NCBI GenBank assembly: GCA_019746485.1
Contig: JAIERW010000001.1
Coordinates: forward strand, 70,917-134,916
DNA: 64,000 nt
Direction of reading: 5' to 3'
Source of the DNA: Candidatus Babeliales bacterium
Lineage (GTDB): Bacteria > Babelota > Babeliae > Babelales > RVW-14
Positions 43,401 through 52,970 of this stretch are shown in pieces. The notes under the pieces were generated by a model. It was not told the origin of the DNA. It did not search any database and was given only the letters and a program-made list of their open reading frames with translations. Positions within the stretch are counted from its first letter, which is position 1, and every line of letters starts with the position of its first letter. The translations under genes and the position numbers were made by a program.

Positions 43401-44468
43401 CTACCCCTTAAACGCAAGCTTTTGATACGCTCCTGGCAACTCTTTGATTACAGAATCAAAATTTTTATCGGCAACACCTTGTAGCCCCAAATCCCATAAG
43501 TAAGCCGCAAGGCCCGGACTGTTGTGCAATACGCCCTGCATCTTAAGCATGGAAGCATAGTAATAAAACCATATTTCGTCAGGAAGCAAAGGCACCTTTG
43601 CACCACGCAAACGCTGTAACTTTGACTTAAGATAATGCCGTACAAGACAACGAACATTTTCAAATTCGCGCCGCGCTTTTTGCGCACCTTGCATCTTAAA
43701 CTCATCCATATTAATCCGCGTAAGCGCGCCACAATGACCTTCGCCAACCATGCGCGACATCCAAAATTCTTGCGTCAAGCGATAAGGCGGTATCACGTGC
43801 TCTACGGTTATTTTTGGTGAATAAAAAATTTTATAACCATGCGTTTTGCAACGCCGACAAAAACCATAATCACCAGGCCCAACATATAATTTTTTAAACG
43901 TCTTTTCAGCAACATTGGTCTCTACACCCACCGTGTCTGGCGGAAAGCCACCAACTTCTTGATATACCGATTTACGAATTGCCATGATAGGCCCGGGCAC
44001 CGCATCAACTTCTTTTTCCTGCTCCCCCAAATTATACAGCGAAAGGCCATTAAAACTGCTTTGTAAATCGAGAACCCATTGCGGCGGTTCTTGCTCAAAT
44101 TGAGGTAAAATTTTACCACCAGCAACGGCGCAATCTGGATGTTTGTCAAAAATTTCTTCAATCGCTTCAAGCGTACCTGCGTGCACAATTACATCATCAT
44201 CAAGATAGACCATAATCTGCCCACGCGCGTGCTGTGCACCGGTGTGGCGCGCTCGCGTAAACGATGTGTTACCTTCAAAGACATACCGAACACGATCCCC
44301 ATAACTGTGTACCAATTCTTTGGTTTGGTCTTTTGAATTGTTATCAACCACAACCACTTCATAAGAAACGCTTGTAGCGCAGCCAAAAACACTTTCAAGA
44401 AGCCGCTTAAGTGACACAGCTCTATTATGAGTAGGAACTAAAAGAGAAATTTTTGGGTCAGTGGTCAT
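43401..44468 (-). CDS. GT2 family glycosyltransferase
   Basis: Protein of 355 residues started at the ATG at 44468, with AAGGAG six bases upstream. GT-A motifs: ISLLVPTHNRAVSLK, VVDNNSKDQT, the metal-binding VYLDDDVIV, then a PGPIMAIRKS acceptor-side segment and GDYGFCRRCKTHGY. The C-terminal third is basic and helical. It lies between a NoeA-like methyltransferase and the epimerase, in the same operon. Donor sugar unknown. Confidence 0.85.
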   Translation of the reverse strand: MTTDPKISLLVPTHNRAVSLKRLLESVFGCATSVSYEVVVVDNNSKDQTKELVHSYGDRVRYVFEGNTSFTRARHTGAQHARGQIMVYLDDDVIVHAGTLEAIEEIFDKHPDCAVAGGKILPQFEQEPPQWVLDLQSSFNGLSLYNLGEQEKEVDAVPGPIMAIRKSVYQEVGGFPPDTVGVETNVAEKTFKKLYVGPGDYGFCRRCKTHGYKIFYSPKITVEHVIPPYRLTQEFWMSRMVGEGHCGALTRINMDEFKMQGAQKARREFENVRCLVRHYLKSKLQRLRGAKVPLLPDEIWFYYYASMLKMQGVLHNSPGLAAYLWDLGLQGVADKNFDSVIKELPGAYQKLAFKG

Positions 44469-44478
44469 AACATACTCC

Positions 44479-45885
44479 TTACTTTTCAAAAACAATCAAT
44501 TGACGCGTTTCAGGATGCGACGGTAAAAACGTTGCACGCGTAAAAAATTTCTTCCCAATTTCAAGCACACGCTCCAAACTGTACGTTTTTTGGGAATGTT
44601 GCGACAAATTAGAGAAAAAGCCCGGCTCTTCTTTAATAAGTTGGTCATTCAAATCGACAAACTCAAATACCAATGCTTTCTTTGTTAACAACCCAAGCAC
44701 ACGCATAACCTCTTCAAGATTTTCATTCATACCTAAAACTAAATGGTGCACCAACCCAAGGCACAGCACAACATCAGACTGCAAACGATCGTGCGCTGGC
44801 AAAAAAAGCGGCGTATCATGCGACCCAGAACCAAAAGCAAAACGTGATAAATCTTGAAATGATAAAAAGAGCGAAAGAATGTTGAGCCCCTCTCCTTTTG
44901 CATAGCGATACAAAAAATCGACACATGATTCGTCGATATCTGTTGCAATAACTTTGGCACCAAACTTGGCAGCCAAGATAGAAAACCAGCCGGTATTGGC
45001 GCCCAAATCTAACACACTGTGTGGTTTATGTGACTGCAAAACGTTATAAACACCCTTTTGCTTTTCTTTCCATTCGGTTTGATCTTCAAAAGAGAAATTT
45101 TCTTTTTTACTTTCGTAATACGCAGCGTAACTGCCGTCACGCGGCGCAACATCAAGCTCTTGCACTAAAGCCAGCACATCTTGGCAGCACTCTTTAAACG
45201 ACTTACGTTCGGCTCGCGCTACAGAATAATACAAACGTGCAGTCTGCAAAACTGTTTGCACTTTAGAAAATGAGCCTTGCATACCAACTACATCATACCA
45301 CGTTGTTGCAGGGTTTCCTCGATTGCAAGCGTTGTGCCACAAAAGTTCTCGCGCACGTTTATAATCTTTTCGGCTCATGACAACCAAAGGAAACAGCATG
45401 TGGGGCAGAAACATCTTTTCAAAAATAACGTAATTAAAACCTTTACCTTGTGGATCTATCTCTTTATACCAAGCTTCCTTAGCTCGATTTTCTTTTTTGA
45501 TAATCGACAAAAAATCAACAAAGATCGGCTTCGTTCCATCAAACAAAATATTTTCGGGCAACGCATCTTTGAGCGTTAAGCCATAAGCGTCTAAATCAAG
45601 AAAAAGCTGCAAATGAAAAAGTACTGCATCGTTAAAGGCACTTGCGGCCCACTCGCTTGAATACGAAATAATTTGTTTTTCATGGCTCAGGAAGCCTGCA
45701 TCATCAGCTTGTTGAGTTTTTACAATGCCTATTTTTTCTAAGTTGTGCTGCTGATACTGCTGCAAAAGAGACTGCGCTTCTGGCCAGTAAGCACTATCAA
45801 TTTTTCTAAGTACATGATGCCCAGCTTCATATACTTTGCCTTGAACATCATGACCAACAAGACGCTTATGAGAACCTATAACCAT
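44479..45885 (-). CDS. NoeA-like methyltransferase with N-terminal kinase-like region
   Basis: Protein of 468 residues started at the ATG at 45885; a TTG at 45912 inside the previous gene is the alternative. Residues 1-240 contain LKDALPENILFDG followed by IFVDF, a layout like the HxDxxxxN/xD loop of aminoglycoside-kinase-type folds but with Lys for His. The C-terminal half is a class I methyltransferase (VLDLGANTGWFSILA, VIATDIDE, VLCLGLVHHLV). This size and order fit NoeA-type nodulation methyltransferases. The glycan target is unknown. Confidence 0.7.
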   Translation of the reverse strand: MVIGSHKRLVGHDVQGKVYEAGHHVLRKIDSAYWPEAQSLLQQYQQHNLEKIGIVKTQQADDAGFLSHEKQIISYSSEWAASAFNDAVLFHLQLFLDLDAYGLTLKDALPENILFDGTKPIFVDFLSIIKKENRAKEAWYKEIDPQGKGFNYVIFEKMFLPHMLFPLVVMSRKDYKRARELLWHNACNRGNPATTWYDVVGMQGSFSKVQTVLQTARLYYSVARAERKSFKECCQDVLALVQELDVAPRDGSYAAYYESKKENFSFEDQTEWKEKQKGVYNVLQSHKPHSVLDLGANTGWFSILAAKFGAKVIATDIDESCVDFLYRYAKGEGLNILSLFLSFQDLSRFAFGSGSHDTPLFLPAHDRLQSDVVLCLGLVHHLVLGMNENLEEVMRVLGLLTKKALVFEFVDLNDQLIKEEPGFFSNLSQHSQKTYSLERVLEIGKKFFTRATFLPSHPETRQLIVFEK

Positions 45886-45902
45886 AATCTTTTCCTGCCA
45901 AC

Positions 45903-46931
45903 TTAAAGCCAAGACTTAATATGCTCTAGACTGTCAACCCAACTGTAATACTTTGGTAACAAGCCCGCGTTTGGATTTGCTTTTTTGTAATCAAGTAAAA
46001 GTTTAAATGGATTTTCTTTATTATTCATAGCGGCTAAATCAACTTCTTGAGGAAAATCCATACCCCAAAAATAACTTTTATCAGAAGAATAGTTTACAAT
46101 AAAAACATCTCGGGTTCTCCCATTGGTACGATTACCGCTATGCAAACCATTAGGATCAAAAAGATAAATATCGCCTGCTTTCCCCTGAGCTTTGGCTATT
46201 TCTATTAAAGGAAGCTTACCATTACAGTATTCAGGCTTTAAACGCGATTGCGCATATTCTTTAAACGTGTGTTGAATTTTATGGGATCCTTTAATAAATG
46301 TCATGTATTGATCGCCTTCTTCAATGTCGGCAAGCAAAATCATGCAATTAACACGCTTGCCCCACGCGTCATGATGCCACTGCGAAGAACCCTCTCCATG
46401 CTCTGCGCCAGGTAAAGTTCTGTACGAAACAGCCTTATGCACATATCCTTTTTTTCTTAAATAAAGATCAACGACTTCATTCAATGTTTTATTTGAGCAA
46501 ATAGACACCAATGTTTCAGAATATTTAAATGGATTTTCACTGGCATAAAATTTTTGACGTGGATCATGATACTCAGAAACAAATTCGTCAGTCGAGCTTC
46601 GAACATCTATCTGATTTTTACTAGCCACTTCAAAATCTCGTTGTAACAAAGCTAGCTCTTCAGCAGAAATAAGCCCTGAGAGTTTGACAATACCTTCATG
46701 CTTCAAAACCTCAACAGATTGCGCAACATAAGAATTAGAAGGCTTTTTAAATAAATAAGATAAAGAAGGAAAGCGCTGATAACGCTCTCTAATAAAATGT
46801 AATGTCTCAAGCTTCATTAAATGAAAGTTAGTTCTTTTAACCCACCAGGCACCAACAAGAGTCAAGCAAAAGAACAAAGGCGCCCATTTGGCACAGGAAC
46901 AATTTTTTGTACGTGTCATATTACTACTCAT
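45903..46931 (-). CDS. Phytanoyl-CoA dioxygenase family protein
   Basis: Protein of 342 residues. One hydrophobic segment near residues 15-30 could anchor it to the membrane. The double-stranded beta-helix fold of Fe(II)/2-oxoglutarate dioxygenases follows: iron ligands in QWHHDAW (His-x-Asp) and the distal His in NGLHSGNRT, with RTRDVF holding the oxoglutarate arginine. The family hydroxylates small molecules or sugars. Its place between glycan genes suggests oxidation of a sugar or lipid part of the surface polymer. Confidence 0.8.
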   Translation of the reverse strand: MSSNMTRTKNCSCAKWAPLFFCLTLVGAWWVKRTNFHLMKLETLHFIRERYQRFPSLSYLFKKPSNSYVAQSVEVLKHEGIVKLSGLISAEELALLQRDFEVASKNQIDVRSSTDEFVSEYHDPRQKFYASENPFKYSETLVSICSNKTLNEVVDLYLRKKGYVHKAVSYRTLPGAEHGEGSSQWHHDAWGKRVNCMILLADIEEGDQYMTFIKGSHKIQHTFKEYAQSRLKPEYCNGKLPLIEIAKAQGKAGDIYLFDPNGLHSGNRTNGRTRDVFIVNYSSDKSYFWGMDFPQEVDLAAMNNKENPFKLLLDYKKANPNAGLLPKYYSWVDSLEHIKSWL

Positions 46932-46957
46932 TTCAGCACACCCTTCTTCTTAAATAA

Positions 46958-48667
46958 TTAAAAATTAGGCCAACGATCTTCAGAAATAATTGGCCAATGA
47001 TTTATTATTGAATCGCAAACATAATCAAACATCTTATTATTGCCTGGTCTCAATGCATCAGCATTCGAAAAATTCAAAACATTATGACCTGTTAACGAAT
47101 AATCAAAAAGATCAAACTTCATTGAATAAATAAAATGATACAAATAAAGAAATTTTCTAGCCTGCTGCTGATTATCAAGCCGTTCTTGCGAGGTTACTGA
47201 ATTATTCGCCAAGGCTTCTAACAAAGAAAAATATTCTTCATAATTTTTGGGGTCATACGTAAAGCCCTTTTGCGCATAAGGAGCATGGCCAAGCGTTACA
47301 ACTGGCACCCCGGCACAAGCCATTTCAATCCCAAGTGTGGTAGTAAAGACCAACCCTGCAGTAATATAATCAAATAAATCATATGCTTGAATATTAGTAT
47401 CTGGCCTTAAACAAACAATATTTCTTGTTAAGTTTAAATTCAAACAAAATTCATACATCCCCTGCCGCGTAATAGGAAAATACTTATTCCACTCTCCAGG
47501 ATGAGTTTTAAGAATCAAGTTATATTCTGGCTTGTTCTTAAAAAAATTAATTACCTTCTCGAGCCAGTTTGGCATTGCACCAAAGGCTTTCGGGACTTCT
47601 AAAGCAGCAGCATCCCATATGATATTAATAGGCAATAAAAATGTTGGCTTAGAAAAATCAATATGACTCAATGATTGTTGAACCACTTTCGTCACACAAG
47701 AAGCAGGATTTGCCGTATTAACATTCATGTTAACGCCCGTCTTTCCTTTCTTCAAATACTCTTCAACCAAGAGCTTTTCATTTTCAGAAAGTACCCTGTC
47801 ACGCCATCCTTGCCATACACGTGAAAAATCAGTAGGAACAACATCTGCGTTAAAATTATAGCACCAGGTATTGCGCACATAACCAATAGTTGAGTTAAAG
47901 TAGGGAATATTTTTTCTAGCAGCTATTATCTTTATAATAGACCACGGATAATAAAAACTACCATTGGAATAAATAACATCAGGATTAATATCATCAAGCG
48001 CCTTATTTAAGGCCTCAATCATCAGAATAATATTAAATAAATATGCTCTTAACTTTTTTTCATAATTAATAACACATTCAATGTCTCCAACAAGCTCATT
48101 ATTTTTTATAATATCTATAATCCACCTTCCAACAGGCATGGCATCATAATTCCAGCTTGCATAATCAGCAAGGTTATAGATTTCTACTGTTTGACGCACA
48201 ATATTTTTTTGATTTTCAGAAATATACTGACTCAGCTCAAATGGAACAATATTAAGCCACTGTTGCCACAATTCAGTATCTGCTTCTTGAACAAGTTTGC
48301 TATTTTTTTCAAATTGTTTTCGGTTATGCTCTGGGTTATCATTATAACTCCCCCAAATACCTCCCAAAACACTCGTCTCTCCTTCCTGAACGACGCCCTC
48401 AACCAACGCGACTACCTTTGCTCCACGCAGTTTAAGCGCCTGAGCCAACATCCAATCATGGATACGATTCACTTCGCAGAAGGAAAATGAAAGTGCAAAT
48501 AAAATTTTTTGCTGCTTTTTCTCAAGTGATGGAATTTTTTTTACTAATGCATCAACCTGTTGATTAATTTTTTGAATCGATCTGCGTAATTGAGAACGCT
48601 TTCGACTACGAAAAAATATCCTAATTCTCTTTTTTGCACCTAAAAAATTATCTTTTATTCCAAACAT
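46958..48667 (-). CDS. Capsule-polysaccharide-biosynthesis-like protein
   Basis: Protein of 569 residues with a basic N-terminus and no signal peptide. The C-terminal half has ILKTHPGEWNKYF, then FVFTTTLGIEMACAGVPVVTLG and YAQKGFTYDP, the pattern of KpsC/KpsS-type and related GT-B capsule-synthesis proteins (His-Pro motif and a G-x-E loop). The gene 28 bp upstream (48696) is a distant paralogue with the same landmarks. I see no capsule ABC transporter in the window. Confidence 0.7.
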   Translation of the reverse strand: MFGIKDNFLGAKKRIRIFFRSRKRSQLRRSIQKINQQVDALVKKIPSLEKKQQKILFALSFSFCEVNRIHDWMLAQALKLRGAKVVALVEGVVQEGETSVLGGIWGSYNDNPEHNRKQFEKNSKLVQEADTELWQQWLNIVPFELSQYISENQKNIVRQTVEIYNLADYASWNYDAMPVGRWIIDIIKNNELVGDIECVINYEKKLRAYLFNIILMIEALNKALDDINPDVIYSNGSFYYPWSIIKIIAARKNIPYFNSTIGYVRNTWCYNFNADVVPTDFSRVWQGWRDRVLSENEKLLVEEYLKKGKTGVNMNVNTANPASCVTKVVQQSLSHIDFSKPTFLLPINIIWDAAALEVPKAFGAMPNWLEKVINFFKNKPEYNLILKTHPGEWNKYFPITRQGMYEFCLNLNLTRNIVCLRPDTNIQAYDLFDYITAGLVFTTTLGIEMACAGVPVVTLGHAPYAQKGFTYDPKNYEEYFSLLEALANNSVTSQERLDNQQQARKFLYLYHFIYSMKFDLFDYSLTGHNVLNFSNADALRPGNNKMFDYVCDSIINHWPIISEDRWPNF

Positions 48668-48695
48668 TACGCTCTCTTACTGCTCTTTTTTTCTA

Positions 48696-50357
48696 TTAAT
48701 CAAATACCTTGAACCATTTTTCAACCAAAGCATCATCCATAACAAAGTCTCGGCCAGCCATAATACTATCACAAATAAAATCGATAAAAGCGTTATTCCC
48801 AGGCAAGAGCATATCTGCTTGATCAAAGCGAAAATAACGATTTTTTGAGTGCTCTACAATGTCAAAAGGAATTTGACGTTGCAAAAAAAAGCAATAAGCA
48901 TATTGACGCGCTAGATTTCTTTCAGCTTCGGTAAGTAAAGGTATATCTGAAACACGTCTTAAAAAATCTTGATAATCTTTTTTGGTAAACGAATCGCACG
49001 TAAATCCTTTTTGACCATAATGAGCTTGGCCGGCAAGGATAACAGGCTTACCCATTAATAAAAGCTCAAGACCAGGAGTTCCACAAACCGTAACCGCACC
49101 ATCAATGAGTTGATAAAAATTGAGAGGGCTTATTTCATCATGCATAGAAATTATCTTTATATGGTTTGGCAATGATGGAAAATTCTTTAGAATAAAACGC
49201 TCAAGACCACTCAAAGGATTTTCCCAAGCTTCGGCAGGATGAATTTTTATTAACCACGTGACATCAACAATTGAACTAATTTGAACAATTGTATCAAAAA
49301 TCCACTCACTAAAGTCCTCATATGGCATAGGAACATAATCACCAACATTATCCCAATTAATGTGACAAAAAATACCCCAAACCGGCTTGCTTTGATCTAT
49401 TTTATAACGCTCTTTCAACATTTGAATATCATCTTGATAAACGCCAAATGACTTCATATCAAAACTTATTTGCTTCTTATAACGATTCGACAAAAATTGA
49501 TCCAACCGTTTTTTTTCAACTTCCATCAAAGAAAGAGACTTGCGTTGCTGCCACGTTTCTGCACTAATACTGTAAAAATCGATCGGCTCACTAGTAATAT
49601 GCTTGAAGTAAAATTGATACGGCATATATGAAGACATCCAAGCAGTAACAGAAATATTTTGCGACAACGCGTTATGTAAAGCAGGACCCCAATCAACATA
49701 AGTACCATGAGACATGAACAACTGCTTTGGTTTATAACTTTTTATCGCAGCACGAGACGCTGCAGCCACAAGCAACCCCGCATAAGCATAATCGACTAAA
49801 ACATCAACCCGTTCCTTAATGTCGTGGCCACGAGAATAACGAATAAGTGCTGATAAAATATTTTTCCCAATATTTACACCCTCATATATCAAATCACCAA
49901 CGGTATCCCAGGTAACAGTCTTGGCCTGATCAAAAAGAAAAGCTCGGTCATCATCAGTAATAAAATCTCCAATAAATGAATATGACAAACCAAGCGTATC
50001 GATGACCGATGCACATGATTGCTTGCAATCACTGCATCGTTTTTCTTTTTTTGAACATTGATAGTCCTGAAAAACTTCGCGCCGCACACAAGCAGGCAAT
50101 GTACCATCACAAATAACTAAATGAACGTTTACACCGCGAAGACGAAGGGCAAGGGCAACAGCTCCTTCAATATTAAGCAACAAAGACATACCACCAGTAA
50201 CCCAAAAAAGCACTCGCTCAGATTTTTCTGTAACGGGTATTGCCAGAAGATTCTTATAAAGATTTGCTATCTGAGTTCGTTTATATTTTTTTTTTTGATA
50301 GTCATCCAAAACAATAGAGGCTCTCTTCTTAAGTCCCAAGATCTTGCTAAAAATCAT
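48696..50357 (-). CDS. Capsule-polysaccharide-biosynthesis-like protein with Cys cluster
   Basis: Protein of 553 residues, distant paralogue of the next gene downstream. The C-terminal half has WLIKIHPAEAWENP, VTVCGTPGLELLLMGKPVILAG and YGQKGFTCDS. An N-terminal insert (about residues 80-120) holds six cysteines, four of them in RCSDCKQSC and QDYQCSKK, a possible metal site that its paralogue lacks. Its ATG overlaps the amidase stop by four bases. Probably a glycosyltransferase acting on the surface polymer. Confidence 0.7.
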   Translation of the reverse strand: MIFSKILGLKKRASIVLDDYQKKKYKRTQIANLYKNLLAIPVTEKSERVLFWVTGGMSLLLNIEGAVALALRLRGVNVHLVICDGTLPACVRREVFQDYQCSKKEKRCSDCKQSCASVIDTLGLSYSFIGDFITDDDRAFLFDQAKTVTWDTVGDLIYEGVNIGKNILSALIRYSRGHDIKERVDVLVDYAYAGLLVAAASRAAIKSYKPKQLFMSHGTYVDWGPALHNALSQNISVTAWMSSYMPYQFYFKHITSEPIDFYSISAETWQQRKSLSLMEVEKKRLDQFLSNRYKKQISFDMKSFGVYQDDIQMLKERYKIDQSKPVWGIFCHINWDNVGDYVPMPYEDFSEWIFDTIVQISSIVDVTWLIKIHPAEAWENPLSGLERFILKNFPSLPNHIKIISMHDEISPLNFYQLIDGAVTVCGTPGLELLLMGKPVILAGQAHYGQKGFTCDSFTKKDYQDFLRRVSDIPLLTEAERNLARQYAYCFFLQRQIPFDIVEHSKNRYFRFDQADMLLPGNNAFIDFICDSIMAGRDFVMDDALVEKWFKVFD

Positions 50358-51754
50358 AGAGAAACCTCTGAGTAATCAGCTTTGTTTTTTATTGCATTTT
50401 TAAGTGTCGGATTGGTTGAAGCAGGAAGTAAGCCCAATGAAACAAGATGGTCAATAAAAGTGAACAAATAAAGATCTTGATAACGACGCGCAAAAAGCTG
50501 TATACCAAAAGGCAATCCTGAAGGCGCGGTAAAAACAGGCGCACTCACAACAGGAACATAGGTCATAGTCCACATCAACGCAGGATCAGGCAACTCTATT
50601 TCATCACGCAAAGGCGCCTGCCCTGCGGTGCTCAACGAAATAAGAACATCATATTCTTCAAAAACACTATCAACCAACTTAACCATTTCGCATTGCTGAG
50701 CTAATGCTTGTTGATAATCTTGCGGAGTAATTGTTAGACCATCTTCAATCAACTCAGCCATTCTATCAGACACCAATTCTCTTTGTTTGAATTCTTCTTG
50801 AAAATAGTATGCCAAGGATCTGTTATAAATTATTCGGTGAACGTCATGAGCATTACTCAACTGCTCAGATAGCTTAAGTTCTTCAACTTCAACACCATGC
50901 CCAGCAGCCAGTTTTTGTATCCAATTAATCATAGCTTCTTGAGCATAATCGTAAGCATAATTCCAGGTATGGGTACGCACAAAACCTACACGCCATGGCT
51001 TACTACGAGGCGCTTCTGGTACATGATAGTTATCCAAAGCAGCATCAATAAATGGATAATCTTTACCAGAAACTCTTAGAGCATTTAAAACACTCGCCAA
51101 GTCATGTGCATGACTCACAAAAAAACCTACAGAATCAAGCGTGTCAGCAGTTTTTAAAATGCCTGTGCGCGGAATAAGCCCAAACGATGGCTTAACACCG
51201 TAAACACCACAAAAACTTGCTGGCCTTACAATTGAACCTGCCGTTTGTGTACCAAGTGCAACAGGAAGCATACCTGTTGCCACGGCAACTGCAGAACCAC
51301 TTGATGACGTTCCGGGGGAAAAGGCAGCATGATGAGGATTGTTAGTTTTGCTCAACGCATGCACACCAAATTCAGCAGATGAAGTTTTGCCTGGCATTAT
51401 GCCACCAGCACGCTCAACATGATACACAACACGTGCATCATTTCCTGGAAAAAAACCTTGCCACAAAGCACTTCCCATTTGCGTCTGAAAGCGCGTAGTA
51501 TTCATAATATCTTTTATACCAACAGGAATGCCTTCAAACGCCCTCAGCTGTCTCCTTTGAATATTTTCTCGCGCTAATCGAGCTTGTTGTAAAAAATATT
51601 CTGCGTCAAAATGTTCCCAGGCATGCAATATTGTATCAGTACTTTGTACAAAGCGAATAATTGACTCAGCAACATAAACAGGATCCAAAAGCTTATCGCG
51701 GTAAGCCTGAAGAGTTTGCTGAATACTATAATCTAAAAAAAAACCATGTTGCAT
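50354..51754 (-). CDS. Amidase-signature family protein (GatA-like)
   Basis: Protein of 466 residues, started at the ATG at 51754 with GGTGG upstream; a TTG at 51766 is possible. It has the Ser-cisSer-Lys triad: Lys81 in GIPVGIKDI, cis-Ser in PGTSSSGSAV, and the nucleophile near Ser174 in GTQTAGSIVRP. The family splits amides and includes the ammonia-releasing subunit GatA. The start is 14 bp after an ammonia-dependent sugar amidotransferase gene. No GatB or GatC is nearby, which argues against tRNA amidation. Confidence 0.85.
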   Translation of the reverse strand: MQHGFFLDYSIQQTLQAYRDKLLDPVYVAESIIRFVQSTDTILHAWEHFDAEYFLQQARLARENIQRRQLRAFEGIPVGIKDIMNTTRFQTQMGSALWQGFFPGNDARVVYHVERAGGIMPGKTSSAEFGVHALSKTNNPHHAAFSPGTSSSGSAVAVATGMLPVALGTQTAGSIVRPASFCGVYGVKPSFGLIPRTGILKTADTLDSVGFFVSHAHDLASVLNALRVSGKDYPFIDAALDNYHVPEAPRSKPWRVGFVRTHTWNYAYDYAQEAMINWIQKLAAGHGVEVEELKLSEQLSNAHDVHRIIYNRSLAYYFQEEFKQRELVSDRMAELIEDGLTITPQDYQQALAQQCEMVKLVDSVFEEYDVLISLSTAGQAPLRDEIELPDPALMWTMTYVPVVSAPVFTAPSGLPFGIQLFARRYQDLYLFTFIDHLVSLGLLPASTNPTLKNAIKNKADYSEVSL

Positions 51755-51768
51755 AGTAACCACCAATT

Positions 51769-52959
51769 CTAAAGGTTTTCTTTATTGGTTTTTTCAATCA
51801 ACTCTTCCACAAACGGTTTAATTGATTTTCTCTGTTCTTTGCTTTTAAAATTAATTGGCATGGCAATTTTCCCCAGTTTTTTTAGACGATGACCTTCCAT
51901 AATTTTATGAAATTCATCTTCTGTCAGGCCAGTAATTTTTAAATAATAATCGAGCGCATCGGGCCGCAAGGAATCATGTTTTTTGGCCAATTCAAAACCT
52001 TCTTCACGCGTCAACAACCCTGCTCGCACATCTACGCTCGCGTGAAAAGTCCCACGACCATAACCACGCTTGAGATAACAGGTAAAGTCGTGAACCCCTG
52101 GCATAATGCACTCAGCACTTTTATAGCGCTTATAAGTACCATCAATATTGGTTTCTTTCCAGGCATAGTTATCACGCACAAACTCCATTTGGCGCTCATC
52201 ATCCCAAAAAATGTAATCGCCCAAATGAATACCATGAACGCCAACTTTTAAGCATTCTTCTGGTGTAGGATTTTTGAATGGTGCCATATCTTTCATCGTC
52301 AAGTAATCACACACCATTTCTTCAGGTTTGCGCTTGGCAGAAACAGAAAGAAAATAATCTTTATCAAACTGCAAACGCTTACATTTGTATGAAGCACGTC
52401 CCGACGACTCAGATATCGATTCACCCCAAATAAGCAATGGAATTTTGTAAGCAACCGCTACTTGCAACGGAAAAGCCCCAACGCCAGCATGACAATGCCA
52501 ACAAGCATCACCAATAGCTTCAAGCGACCGACGAGCAGTACGGTTTACCAAACTACGATTTGGCGTAAACATAATGTGATCAACATTAAATTTTTCAAGT
52601 GAATTCAAAAGATTGTACATACCCGTACCACTAAACCAATTGTGGCTAAAAGTAACTGCCAAAGGCTTCATGCCGTAAACTTTGGTAAGCACATGAAGCT
52701 GAAAGGTACTATCTTTACCCCCGCTAATGGGAATTATACAATCATAGTTATCGCCAGATTTTGCTTTGGCATCTTCCAAGATTACTCTTAAATCTTTTTC
52801 ACGTTCAGCCCAATTAATATGCATCTTTTCTTCAGATGAACGACAAGCCTGGCAAATGCCCATTTCATCAAAATCAACGCCTTCTTGCGTTTCTGGAATA
52901 CAGCAACGAACGCAATATTGTAAATGTTGAAAAGGAGGAGTATTTTTTTGATCGTTCAT
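51769..52959 (-). CDS. N-acetyl sugar amidotransferase (WbpG/PseA-type)
   Basis: Protein of 396 residues. The zinc-type start has Cys16, Cys19, Cys36 and Cys39 (YCVRCCIP, GICQAC), then the ATP-pyrophosphatase loop PISGGKDSTF (79-84 SGGKDS) and HCHAGVGAFP. The family turns an N-acetyl group of a sugar into an acetamidino group, using ATP and ammonia. WbpG normally works with HisH- and HisF-like partners that supply ammonia; neither is in the window, but an amidase is next door. It probably modifies the nonulosonic acid made by the surrounding genes. Confidence 0.9.
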   Translation of the reverse strand: MNDQKNTPPFQHLQYCVRCCIPETQEGVDFDEMGICQACRSSEEKMHINWAEREKDLRVILEDAKAKSGDNYDCIIPISGGKDSTFQLHVLTKVYGMKPLAVTFSHNWFSGTGMYNLLNSLEKFNVDHIMFTPNRSLVNRTARRSLEAIGDACWHCHAGVGAFPLQVAVAYKIPLLIWGESISESSGRASYKCKRLQFDKDYFLSVSAKRKPEEMVCDYLTMKDMAPFKNPTPEECLKVGVHGIHLGDYIFWDDERQMEFVRDNYAWKETNIDGTYKRYKSAECIMPGVHDFTCYLKRGYGRGTFHASVDVRAGLLTREEGFELAKKHDSLRPDALDYYLKITGLTEDEFHKIMEGHRLKKLGKIAMPINFKSKEQRKSIKPFVEELIEKTNKENL

Positions 52960-52970
52960 AATGTTTCTTT

